From Anthoceros angustus (lineage: Eukaryota > Streptophyta > Anthocerotopsida > Anthocerotales > Anthocerotaceae), in contig MU008168.1 in the NCBI GenBank assembly GCA_010909165.1, forward strand, positions 1,550,001 to 1,614,000: a stretch of DNA of 64,000 bases, given 5' to 3'. The notes beneath the pieces are model-generated. The model ran no database searches and had not been told where the DNA came from. It saw nothing but the letters and a program-made list of their open reading frames with translations. Positions within the stretch are counted from its first letter, which is position 1; each line of letters begins with the position of its first letter. Position numbers and translations under genes: made by a program. This document shows, piece by piece, positions 53,450 through 64,000 of this stretch.

Positions 53450-56400
53450 CAGAATAGAAGAGGAGGTGGGGAGACAACCCCACCGGAGGAGACAGGACGG
53501 ATCCGACCAAGAAGAAGGAGGGTGAGAAGTTCCCTCACCCCACGAGCGAGGGAAGGGCCCGAGAGAGAGGTCGATGCAAAAAGGGCCCGAGGATTAGTGA
53601 AATCCGACAATTGAGGAGGAAGAATCTTTGAGAATGCTCCATGATAGGTATGGACAAATCAAGAGGAAGGAGCACGGAAGATTCCAACCCAAGAGGCACA
53701 GATGGGGAGAGAAGAGAAGAGAAGATCGACTACCATGGTAGGTCGCCTACCCCGTAGTCCGCCACTACCGCGGTAGGGTGCTGATGAACGGGGCGCGACC
53801 AGGCGGCCGAGGCTGGAGAAAAGGGCGCCTAGGTGCGCGGAAGGGGGCGCGATTGCTGGAGGGTGACAGGAATTGGGGCGCCGCCCTGTAAAATTGAAGG
53901 AAGGGGCAGGATTGTACTTGCCCCACACATCAGGAAGACGACAGGATCTGGGGAAGGGACAGGAGCAAAAGGAGGGCGAGGGAGCCAATCCACAAGGGAC
54001 ACGTCGCCACCCCAGCGAGATAAGGACTGAGAATGGTCAATGACCATAAATGAGCTTTGGGGAATGGGAAGGATAAGTGGTGTAGACTGACATCCTTTAA
54101 GGATGATCTTAGGTGAAGTTACTAGAATAGAATTTACCACGGATCGATAATAGATTTAGGTGCCATTAAATGTCGTGTAGGAAATAATAGAAAATTGGAA
54201 AAGGTGACCGCAGAGGTCACCTAAGGGAGGTTGTATGTGGAAGGCCTCCTATAAGAGGAGGAGGATTTCACAAAGTAAAGTATCACGCCTTGCGCCCATC
54301 ATCGAGTCCTTTGCCCTTGTAAAGGAATTTCGCTACCGTGAGCCAACGCACCTGCAGAGAGGAAGTCGCGTGGTCGGAGTGCTTGGTGGAGGACTTGTCA
54401 AGTGCCTAAACGAGTTGCTCCCCTTGTGAATGGTTGCCGTGAAATTGCTTTGCTTTGGGTGTGTGGCAATGCCTGGAACTCGGCTTGAGGGTAGACTACA
54501 GGAAAGACTGAGGTTCTCACTGCGTGTCAAACTCATAGCAACCGCCCAAGGAAGAACTTGCTGGTGGAGGCCGACCAAAAAGGGGCCAGAAGGACAGAGA
54601 AGGCCACAAAGGCAGCCTAAGGGACGAATCCCAACCGCAAGTAAAAGAGCGCCTCCGAGTGGAGAAGAGTGGTCTTAGAAGTAGGGACGAAATTGCGGTG
54701 TGGATCGGTCCCCGGCGCCCGTGATAGGCCTCGCGCTAAGGTGAATTCGCATTGTGTTGTGTCGTTGTAGGTCGAGGATTGGTAGTTTTTCGAGCGCGCA
54801 TGCACTGTAAGAGGGTGAGTAGAGGGCGCCTTGCTCGCTTAGAAGGTGAAGTTGTGTCTCGCAGCGACGGTTATCGCACCCCTCGAACTTTCACACAAGT
54901 CTCATGGGACGAAACCCAACGCACGGTTGCTGGATAAGCGTGCTAGAGTGGAGGATCTCGAGCCCTGGGGTTTTCCCTACCACACTTGCTTCTTCCCTTG
55001 AGCTTCGCCTCGAGCTAGCTTTTCAAGGCCTAGAGCTCTATATCCCGTGGTCGGAGTGGGTAGCTATCCTGAGGTCGACATCATCCGTATTCCGCTGTAG
55101 GTTGTAGCAATTGCGGTGTGGGATGGATGCGGAGGTGGAGAAGAGAAGAGGAGGTGGGGAAACAGGCCCAGGAGGGGCGGACGGATCCGACCCGTTAAGA
55201 AGAAGGAGGGTGAGAAGTTCCCTCACGGCGAGGAAGGGCCGAGCCGGGAGAAGGCTGCGAGGGCCGGAGGATTAGTGGAAATCGGTGACAATTGAGGGAG
55301 GAAGAATCTTTGAGAATGCTCCATGATAGGTATGGACAAATCAAGCAGAGGAAAGGAGCACGGAAGATTCCAACCCAAGAGGCGTAGAGATGGGGAGAGA
55401 AGAAAATGAAGATCGACTACCATGGTAGGTGGTGACCTACCAGATAGTGCGGACTACCAGGAGGTCGATGCGGCGACGGGAGGCTGGAGAAAAGGCGCTA
55501 GGTGCGGAAGGGGCGAGACTTTGAGTGAGGAATTGGGCGCCGCCAAAATTGAAGGAAGAGGCAGGATTGTACACACACAGGCACAGGGATCCGGGAAGGG
55601 ACAGAGGGCAAAGGAGGCGAGAGCCAATCCACAAGGGACACGTCACGCCACCCAGTGAGATAAGGATTGATGGTCAATGACCATAAATGAGCTTGAGGGA
55701 ATGGGAAGATAAGGTGGTGTGGTGACATCCTTTAAGGATGATCTTAGGTGAAGTTACTAGAATAGAATTTACCAAGGATCGGACAATAGACTTAGGTGCC
55801 AGCATTAAATCTTTGGCGGTAGGAAATAATAGAAAATTGGAAGGTGACTGCGGTGGGTCACCTAAGGGAGGTTGTATGTGGGAGGCCTCCTATAAGAGGA
55901 GGAGGATTTCACAAGTAAAGTATCATCCGTCTTGCGCTTCCATACTCATGAGTCCTTTGCCCTTGTAAAGGAATTTCGTGCATTGTGAGCCAACGCGTGC
56001 AGTGAGGAAGTCGCGGTGGTGGTGCTTGGTGGAGGACTTGCTCGTGCAAGTGCCTAAACGAGTTGCTCCCTTGTGAATGGTTCTTTGAAATTGCTTTGCT
56101 TTGGGGTGTGTGGCAATGCCGAGACTCTCGGCTTGAGGTAGACTAGGGGAAAGACTCACTGGAGGTTCTATTGTGTGTCAAACTCATAGCCAGCCCAAGG
56201 AAGAACTTGCTGGTGGAGGCCGACCCAGGCGGTTGTGCCGTAAGGGACCCAGGGCATGTGAGCCGCGAGCCGAGAACTAAGGACGAATCCGTCACAAGTA
56301 AAAGAGCGCTCCCGAGGTGGAAGAGTGGTCTTAAGTAGGGACAAATGCGGTGTGGATCGAGGGGGTCCCTGGCGCCCGTGATGAGCTCCTCGCTAAGCGG

Positions 56401-56822
56401 GACACCAGGTGTTAATTGTGTCGTTGTAGGTCGATTGGTAGTTTTGAGCGGTGCAAGTAGTGCAGCAGTGGCGCAAGAAGAGGGTGAGTAGAGGCGCCTT
56501 GCTCGTTTAGAAAGGCTGAAGTTGTGTCTCCAGTAGCGATCGGTCATCGCAAGGCCTCGAACTTTCACACAAGTCTCATGGAATGAAACCCAACGTGCGA
56601 ACGGCCGGACATGGGATAAGCGGCGTGGCCGGGCTAGAGTGGGAGTGATCTCGAGAGCCCCGGGTTTTCCTACACCACACTTGCTTCTTCCCTGAGCCTT
56701 ACGCCTCGAGCTAGCTTTTCAAGGCCTAGAGCTCTATATCCCGGTCGGAGTGGGTAGCTATCGGAGGTTCGACATCATCCGTTGTAGGTTGTAGCAATTG
56801 CGGTGTGGGATGGATGCGGAGG
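53450..56822. repeat. 1.69-kb tandem direct repeat (two copies)
   Basis: Copy A 53450-55136 and copy B 55137-56822 align along their full length. Shared landmarks include GAATCTTTGAGAATGCTCC, GACATCCTTTAAGGATGATC, the TATA-like CTCCTATAAGAGGAGGAGG (54246, 55887) and CTAGCTTTTCAAGGCCTAGA. The unit looks like a regulatory/LTR-type sequence rather than coding. Differences are mainly short deletions. Confidence 0.85.
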
Positions 56823-56900
56823 TGGAAGGTGTGAGACAAGGATGGATGCCGAGGTGGAAGGTGTGAGACAAGGATGGATGCGGAGGTGGAGATGAATGGA
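56813..56900. repeat. Short tandem repeat, about 32-bp unit
   Basis: GGATGGATGCGGAGGTGGA followed by AGGTGTGAGACAA is repeated about 2.5 times at the right edge of the 1.69-kb repeat. Confidence 0.85.
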
Positions 56901-58749
56901 GTGACACCTCACGACATTGTGATGACGATCCGCAAAGGTGCCGTGCCGAGCCTGCGATTGCGCAATGTGCGAGAGTTGAACAAGGCCGTTGTCGCCTGTT
57001 GTTGAAGGCGGGTGGAATTATATGTTGGCTTTCGTGCCAACCGCAAGCTCGCTTGTGAGTACGAAGCCTCAATACGTCCCGTGTGGATGCGGACCGCAGA
57101 TCGGACAGTCGGGCGGAGGTCCGACGGCCGGAGGGTTTGAGCTCCCAAGAGGATGGTGCAGCAGTGGCGGCGGCACAGTCACGCCATGGCCGGGCATGCA
57201 CGGAGATGGCCATCCGCTGGAAGGCGCTGCGGCTCGCGGTGCGCGGTGGCATCATTCGCGGGCGGGTGGGTGTGTCGCCGCTCGGTGAATCCGTGGAGGG
57301 AATGGCGGAACATGGACGCTATATGGACTCCTTGGAGTGGAGGAGAAATGCCTGGCCAGGATCGCAGCGGAAGGACAAGGCGGGCGTTTGTGGGCTCGGC
57401 GTGGTGAGAGGAGCTGCATCTGGCGTCTTCTTGGCCTTTGAATTGGGGTAGATTTCTGCAGCCTTCGGTGGTTGAGGAATTCAAGTTCTTAAGGGAAAGG
57501 TCCTTGGCCTTGCGGGAGAATGCTTGGCCTTTGGTGTGGAAAATCCCGCCCTCACCATATATGAAAGTGAGGGTTTAGCTCATTTGAGTTGTCGGGAGGC
57601 CAAGGGCAGGCACCAGGCGATGTCGGAGGGCGAGACGAAGATACATTTTTTCATATCGAGGAAGGTTTTGAGGAGGATAATGAGGGCAAGTGGTGGGAGA
57701 TGAAGGCCAGCGGCCACGGAGGAGTGCGCAAGGCGTCCAGCATGGAGGGAGCGAGCACATCGGAGGAGAAAGAAAAGCGAAGGAGAAATAGAAGGATGCC
57801 GAACAAGGAGGCGATTTTTGTGTTTTGAGAAGTCTCCTCTCAGACTTTGGGATTTTCGATGCTCTTGGCAAATGCTCATGGGTTCACGATGGGCATTGGG
57901 CCTATTCTAATGTAATTGGTTGAGTCTTGCTACGAATTTCAGGCAGCGGAGAAGCAGAGACACGGAGGAGAACATCATCAAGGATGGGTTCACACATTCG
58001 TAAGGTATATGGGAGGCGAGCGAGTGATGGTGTGGCTCCCAGAGAGGAATGAGATGGAAAAAGAGCGTTTTACCTTCGATAAGCTCTCGGCATGCTCATC
58101 GAATACGACGGAATCGGACGGATAAGATTGCGACCTCAAGTGGAAGCTTTTAGGATAGTTTTGGGGTGACCATGTCGTGAACCACCTACGCATTCTTTCA
58201 TTTCATGTGGAAGGCGAAAAGGAGCTCGGCTGGGGACAACCATCTTTGGCGCCTATGAGCATCAAGGACAAACAAGCAAACATTGGACAATGAGGCGAGC
58301 ACATAGCACCTTGCATGTGGGGGCACATGGGTTCTTGACGGAAGAAAGTGGAGGAGTCTTACGACCATTTGAAGTGGTCCCTCGAGGGGCAGGTCCCTCT
58401 CCTAAGAAGGTGAAGAAGGAGGAGGAACCCAAGGTGGAGCAAGGAGTGCTTCACCACGGTGGTGATCTTGGATGATGAGACCACCCGTCGCCAAGAGAAG
58501 AGGTGCACGTCCGAGGGGAGGCAGGTGGCACAAAGGAAGAGGTGGCGGTGCCACCATGTCTGAGGAGGCAACCCCATGGAGGCGGGGGTGGTGGAACTAA
58601 CCCACCCAGGAGATGGCCAGAGTCACGGAGTTCCAATCGGCAGTGGTGGAGGCAGAGAAGGATCAGTCGAGGAGAATGAGAAGACAAAGGCTTTGAAGGA
58701 TCTGACCATCTAATTGATACTCCATTAGTGAAGCAAGCCTTACAGTAGA
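56901..58749. other. Degenerate retroelement-like sequence, no gene
   Basis: Frames are short and frameshifted. A GC-rich block at about 57100-57300 (GAGCTCCCAAG...GGAAGGCGC) has a diverged relative at about 60420-60610, and CCAGGCGATGT occurs at both 57613 and 60140. Nothing recognisable is encoded. Confidence 0.4.
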
Positions 58750-59480
58750 GTTGGAGGTGAGGGCGCCGTCGGGGACGGTAGCAACCCTTGATCGAGGTGG
58801 GAGAAGGATAGCAAGGCTATCAAGGAGATGGCTAGCAAAGGCGCCTAGTTGACTGAGAAGGTTGGGGCTCGGATTGAAGCGTGAGGCAAGAAGTAGGGGC
58901 GAATGAAGTGGCTACCCTCAACGGAAGATTGAGAGGCGGGGTGTGGGAAGGAGTGGCATGACAACTCTCTCCAGTGAGAAGAGAGAATGGGGACTAAGGC
59001 ATCCGAGGCGCGAAGCCAAGAATGAAGGAGGAGGCCAAGCTCAAGGAGCTGGAGGAGGAGCCACTTGGAGCAAGGCGTGAGGCTCCAAAGCAAACAGAGG
59101 CGACCAGCGGTGGAAGGAAGAAGTACAGGAAAATGATGCATCGCATCTTGGTCGTCGAGCAAGCTTCGGTGATATGCATGAGGATCTTGGAGGCATGGAA
59201 GAGATGCATAATGTCACTCTGAGTTTGAGTGGTGGATGCTGCAGTAAGATAGCCTCGAGTGGCGAGGAATTTGATGAGATTTGCTTGAAGGGCCTTGAGG
59301 TCCACTTACATGCTAGGGTCAACAAGTTTGCCAAGGAGATGCCTTGTTGACAAGGAAGTTGTTGGGTCCCCACGATGACGACAGATTTTGGAGAATTGCG
59401 ACTCGACTTAGATTAGGACTTGGAGTGAAATGGATGCGAAGGCTCGATTGGGAGGAGCCAATGGAAGAGGAAGATTTCAA
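58750..59480 (+). mobile_element. Gag-like coiled-coil region, copy 2
   Basis: KLKELEEEPLGARREAPKQT, KYRKMMHRILVVEQASVICM and, after a frame break, LGPHDDDRFWRIATRLRL correspond in order to the copy at 52251-53270. No intact frame remains. Confidence 0.55.
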
Positions 59481-59757
59481 TCTTGGTGGGGTCACTAAGC
59501 GGCATGCAACACCCAACCACTTGAAATTCCACGGCTCTGAGATGGCTACGAGGCGGTGCCTCTACAAGGCGCCACAAGAGGGGCGTTCACTTCATCTTAT
59601 CGCCCGACATGTGGAGGTTCTTTCACATGACGACCTGAAGAGATCGGATGGGCATCCCCACAAGAGGAGGAAAGGTGGTTGGGCGCACTCCACATAAAGA
59701 AATGCGAGATAGTTGGTAGGGGAGTGAATGGGTCATTAAGACCCCTAGGGGGTTAAT

Positions 59758-60078
59758 TGTTAGGAGGTAGGTTAAGAACCTTTTGAGGCCACCTACTTAA
59801 CCTTAAACAACCCACCTACCCACCAGACTTAATTAATCTTTGGGAGCTCCTATAAGGGAGGAGCTCCCATAATAAAATGTCATGCCTTGCTCTCCGACTG
59901 TGCTTGTCTTGCTACAAGCGTGCGTGCAGGTGATGCATGGCAGTAGGGTCTTGAGGTGCAGTGACCGGTGACCAAACCTTTCTTCTGGAGGTAGCAGTGG
60001 GTGGCGTTCACTGAACCATTGTGGTTGCGATGGCTCTGCAGGCTAAGGAAGACCCCTAGCATCGGCCGGGGCGTCACA
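59758..60078 (+). mobile_element. Probable LTR, 321 bp
   Basis: Begins TGTTAGGAGGTAGG and ends GGGGCGTCACA. Inside are a TATA-like GGGAGCTCCTATAAGGGAGG (about 59840-59860) and an ATAATAAAATG polyadenylation-type signal (about 59870). No convincing primer-binding site follows. Termini are inferred from TG...CA only. Confidence 0.5.
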
Positions 60079-61824
60079 TCTGTCGCCTGAGTCCGTGAGG
60101 TGCCCTATATGATCAGGCGATTCTTTGGAGGCCGGGAGGCGCCAGGCGATGTTAGCTAGGAAGGTGGAAGGATGAGAGGAGAGGAGAGAGAGGTGTGAGA
60201 CAAGAGATGGAGAGGCGAGGGGCGAGAGAGGATGAGAGAGGGCCTAGAGGATGAGCAAGAGGTGAGAAGGAAGGAGCAAGAGAGAAAGAAAAGACAAAAG
60301 AGAGAGGAGGAAGCGGGGGAAGGTGGGGTGAATGCTGACAAAAGAGCTTGAGGCGGCCCAAATTTACCAGAAGGGTCGGGGATGTAGGGCTCGCTGGTGG
60401 GAGGATTGCCCACCACCGGTTTTGAGCTCCCAAGTAGCGGCATGCGGGCTTGCATCTCGCGGCGTGGGCAGCGCCGGTAGCCATCCGCGACGGTGGTGCG
60501 CTCCGGACCCCGCGGCTCTCCCGGGTGACTTGCGGCTCCATCATGTCGGGCGTGTGGGTGGACGCCAAAGCGCGCTCCCTCAAGGGTGGCGGTGAATCGG
60601 AGTCGGTGGGAGTAGCGGTGTGGAGAACATGGACAAACTGTGTGCCGTCTTGACTCGCGCTTTGGAGGTGGAGTGAGACAACGGTGCCATGGGCGTGCTT
60701 GTTCGCGCTTTGTTTCGATATAAGTGCAGTGTTTGTGGGCGTGCTCGTGCCTCATGAGGATGTCGCGGTCGCAATCTGGCGTCTTGTCAAGCGGGCGATT
60801 GGAGCTATATGATTCTGCGCAAGCCTAGTGCGAGGATTCCAAGTTCTTAAATGCAAGGGACACTTCAACATGCGAGACCGCGTGCGTGGCCATAGGGGTG
60901 ATTCGGACGCCCGCCCATGTTTGAAGTGCGGTGTGGGAGCTAGATTTTGCGAGCATGTCACGGACGTGATGGCCACCATGCCTTCCATCTTCACAATTAC
61001 GCCCGCCGGGCCGTTCGGACGACCATATGTCTTTTCATATGAGAGTCGTGGCGGGACGGACAGTATATCTCATGCACGATAACGAGGGCAAGGTGGTGGG
61101 TGTCGATGCGACAAGCGCTGCGGTTTGAGGTGGCTTCCTCCTACCCGTACACGCTTTGTGAGCACCATGTTTCTGCTGGATCCTTGGCTGGATTTCGTTG
61201 GAAACAAGGATAAATAATTAGAACAACGAACATGCCTAGTCATTAGCTTGTTTTCGGTTTGAGAGACTCCTCAACTGTTTGCATCCTTCAAATCTGCAAC
61301 ATTGGTCTATGCTTCAAAGCTTCATGACAATCGCCTTGTGTGGTTGGGCTAGCTACAATTAAATATTAAATTAAGCTTTCACTAAAGAGCATGACGTCGA
61401 ACATCATTTCTTTCCTTCGCGCATTTGCAAGCAACATCACCGAACGTTCACGTTAACGTTAACGTTGGTGGTGATCATCGCAGATGAAATGAACGAAACA
61501 TTTTTTACATGATAAAAGGCATTCACTCCATGCTCCTCAAATTCCAAACATCGATCGTCACCGACCGGTTTGGAATCACGTGGTACCATGTCGCTTACCA
61601 TGTCTTTTGAAACCAACTTGCAAATCATCATCTTGATATGGCGATCGGCGAGCAACACAAGATGAGTTCCGAGCCCACTTTTTCCGATCGTGAGTGCAAG
61701 GGGCTTTGAAATATGCACAGGCGGTGGTAGATTCTATTGTCGTTGGAGCGGTGGAAGGATGAAGTGCATCGGTCAATGTGAGCATACTCGAGCTCGAGGC
61801 CAGTGCGGCAAAGTGGTGTCGGGA
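60079..61824. other. Gene-free repeat-derived sequence
   Basis: Purine-rich GAGAGG tract at 60165-60320, then GC-rich low-information sequence. Two overlapping ACGTTAACGTTAACGTT units occur near 61450. No gene is supported. Confidence 0.4.
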
Positions 61825-62760
61825 TCAAAACATGGTTCTAGTGTTCGGAAGGCGGGGTGAATCACGAGATTCGGGAGGAAGGGCAAGCTCATAGGCCACG
61901 GGGCCAATGCAGCGGAGGATACGGTAAGGACCAACAAAGCGAAATCTTATCCCGGAAGGGATAAATTCGAGGCAGAAGACAAGACATAGGTACCAACAAA
62001 TTCTTGAGGGCAGCGATGATTGGCGATTGGGCTTGGTTTGGGTTCCATGGGCAAGACGAGCCTCTGCGAGGGACACGTTGGGTGAGAAAATCGACAAGCG
62101 GCGGGACACAAGCGGCAGGCAAGGGAAGCGAAAACGCGCGGGGTGAAAACCTTTGTTGAACAAGAATGGAGTAACTCGGGTTGAGGCGTTAGGGGCGTTG
62201 TTGTAGGCAAACTCACGAGGTGGAGAAAGTCCAGCCGAGTTTGGTGCACTGCATAAGCACGGAGTATATCCTCTAAAACTTGATTAGCTCGCTCCGTAGC
62301 ACCATCCGTCGAGGATAAAAGGCGATGAACATCGAGCTTGGTGCCAAGACCACAATGAACCGCTTGCGAGCGGGACGTAAACTGGAATCATGATCGCTCA
62401 CAAGAGGCGAGGGAGGCCATGGGCACGATAAACCACTTTCGAATAAGTCGGTTTGTTCGTGAGCATGTCTCGAGTGGAGGCAAGGAGCACTTGATGAGTA
62501 AGCTTATTCGTGAGACCGACCAGCGCATCAAAGCCGATGCGGCGAGGCAATCCGGTTATGAAGTCAAGTGTGACTTGAGACGGGGCAAGGGTTGGAGCGG
62601 GCCGGCAAGGCGTTGGTGACAAGCTTTGTTGCATTGGCATAAGTTGCAAAGGAGGACATAATCTCGGACGTCTGATTGAGTGAGGCCAAAAATAGAGCCG
62701 ATTGAGAGTGGTAGTAGTAAGATTTATGACATAGATGGAACATCGTGGGCTTGAAATCAA
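61825..62760 (-). mobile_element. Ty3/gypsy integrase fragment, frameshifted
   Basis: Minus-strand pieces occur in integrase order. The core start is LDFITGLPRRIGFDALVGLT, then VYRAHGLPRLL, DHDSS, and LSSTDGATERANQVLEDILR, as in HPQTDGQTERANQ. Next come NNAPNASTRVTPFLFNKGFH (an EFAYN(N)-type stretch) and the GPY/F module GPYRILRCIGPVAYELALPP. Each is in a different frame, so the copy is dead. LTRs belonging to it were not assigned. Confidence 0.88.
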
Positions 62761-62799
62761 AGCCCGGCAAATATGGGGAACTTAAGGGATGTCATACCA

Positions 62800-62960
62800 T
62801 GTGACACTACTCTGCACTTGGGTTTAGTGTTTGATTAGCATTAATTAATCTAATGACTTGTCTTTAAGTAATTAGTATTAATTAATCTAAAGCGCTTACA
62901 TTAATTAAGTATTGATTAGTGTTAATGAAACATGGTTAGCAATAGCTAACGGGATGGCTT
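62800..62960 (+). mobile_element. Left end of an LTR related to the solo LTR at 35109
   Basis: TGTGACACTACTCTGCACTT and the following TTTAGTGTTTGATTAGCATT, ATTAGTATTAATTAAT and TGAAACATGGTTAGCAATAG align with 35109-35255. Similarity fades after about 62960. Confidence 0.8.
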
Positions 62961-63689
62961 TCAAGGTCACTAAGCATAGGGCAATGCATGCAAGCCACCT
63001 CTTCATCCCACTTGGACAGTTTCAGGGATTGCTCCTATCTATAGCAATCCTTGCGATCTTCCTTTGATGTCCTCTCATAGATGACTGACCCCAATCTATT
63101 CTCTTTCTTTAATAAAAACCAATTATTTTTCTCCCATGTGCAGTTTGCATTCACATCCAATGTAGGATATCGTATGCTATGGTACGCTCTCGAGGCTTGT
63201 CCATCTCCTCCACACATAACTTACGTGTGTCAGCCCGAGATTTATCCCTTCGATCTGTAAGATTTCTGTTGGTCTACCATCCTCTTGACATTGGCCTTGT
63301 GCCCTATGAGCCACCTTCCTCCCAATCTTGCATTCACCCCTTCAGACAGAACATGTTTTGATCGCCACACCATTCACTTTGCGTTGAGCTCAGTATGCTC
63401 ATTGACGCAGTAGTCCTTCCATGCGACAATAGAATCTACCGCCATGAGGCATATTTCAAAGCCCTTGCACTCACGATCAAAAAGTCTCAATATCTTGCGT
63501 TGCTCTCGCCACTCAAGATGATGATTTTCAAGTTGGTTTAAAGACATGGTACGACATGGTACCACGTGATTCTTGCTACGATCTAGTTTGGAATGAGCAT
63601 GGAGGAATGCCAATCATGAAAAAAGTGTTCATTCTCATTTCTCATCGCGATGAGGAAACCAACGCGTTAACGCACTGAAAAGTCGCTGC
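62961..63689. other. Gene-free stretch
   Basis: No recognised coding or RNA feature. A 79-residue minus frame at 63374-63613 has no family resemblance I can name. Confidence 0.4.
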
Positions 63690-64000
63690 CTGGGCCTCGA
63701 CGCCTGATTGATTTTTCGGTAGTGGAGGTGAATTTTAGAGAGGAAAATTGACCTTTTGGTCATTTTTACCCAATATAGTAAAATTCATTACAATATAGTA
63801 GAAAACATATGCCAAGTGGGATGAAAATGATCTACCATCAAGGTAGAAAATAGAGCACTAGAGTAGAAAACATGGCGACCAAGTGAATACCGGTGCATCT
63901 AGTAAGCTCATTCTAGAAATCCCACCAAAATCGCTAATCGACAAAACATTTTACATTAAATAATATTCATGCGGATCCGGGATATACAAAAACCAACAAA
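63690..64000. repeat. Dispersed repeat, copy 2 (runs off the window)
   Basis: Same family and orientation as 50640-50975; the match continues to the last base, so the repeat extends beyond the window. Confidence 0.88.

Noticed and set aside
61437-61718. 93-residue minus-strand frame near a gypsy fragment as a gene
   Set aside because: No family resemblance, no start context and no neighbouring exon; left as unsupported.

Overview
The window is nuclear DNA of a land plant with a compact gene style. It carries plastid-targeted and mitochondrial proteins, a plant tRNA-Lys(UUU), plant-type PPR genes, telobox motifs (AAACCCTA) in front of several genes, and spliceosomal introns mostly 45-150 bp long. 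The PLS-type PPR gene with long K/MYAKCGS repeats and one very large exon, together with the short introns and tightly packed divergent gene pairs, suggests a lycophyte-like (Selaginella-type) or other early-diverging land plant. That placement is an inference; no marker in the window fixes the species.

Layout. 1-2865 is a decayed non-LTR retrotransposon on the minus strand. 4559-7190 has NOP16 followed by an unrecognised multi-exon gene. 7190-10080 is repeat-rich and ends with tRNA-Lys(UUU). 10529-16911 is a dense block: mitochondrial uL24 and HCF106/TatB (divergent), then the acetolactate synthase regulatory subunit and a GGP1-like glutamine amidotransferase (divergent). 17074-20387 is an E-type PPR gene with a PPR relic upstream. 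24657-33735 is a second dense block: COMMD4-like and YAE1-like genes with 66 bp between start codons, an unknown single-pass membrane protein, an 18-exon ETF-QO gene and sucrose-phosphatase. 35109-38650 holds a solo LTR, a copia-like 5' end and a copied ALG5 exon. 39057-46478 has ALG5, a frameshifted P-class PPR gene and a Rho-N (RHON1-like) gene. From 46.9 kb to the end almost everything is decayed repeats: a second piece of the non-LTR element, Ty3/gypsy gag and integrase fragments, a 1.69 kb tandem duplication, LTRs and an AT-rich, intron-containing unknown locus.

Functions. The intact genes are housekeeping: ribosome biogenesis (NOP16, uL24m, YAE1), thylakoid Tat import (HCF106), branched-chain amino acid control (AHAS small subunit), glutathione-conjugate processing (GGP1-like), mitochondrial electron transfer from amino-acid/acyl-CoA catabolism (ETF-QO), sucrose synthesis (SPP), N-glycan donor synthesis (ALG5) and organelle RNA handling (PPR, RHON1-like). 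They do not form one pathway. I found no convincing new molecular system. The best leads are the RHON1-like protein with a repeated F-x-R-x-SPIP motif, hairpins inside a PPR leader exon and inside the retrotransposon, the COMMD4-like gene lacking its COMM domain beside YAE1, and the AT-rich unknown locus. Gene models were built by hand from splice sites, reading phase and remembered family sequences.
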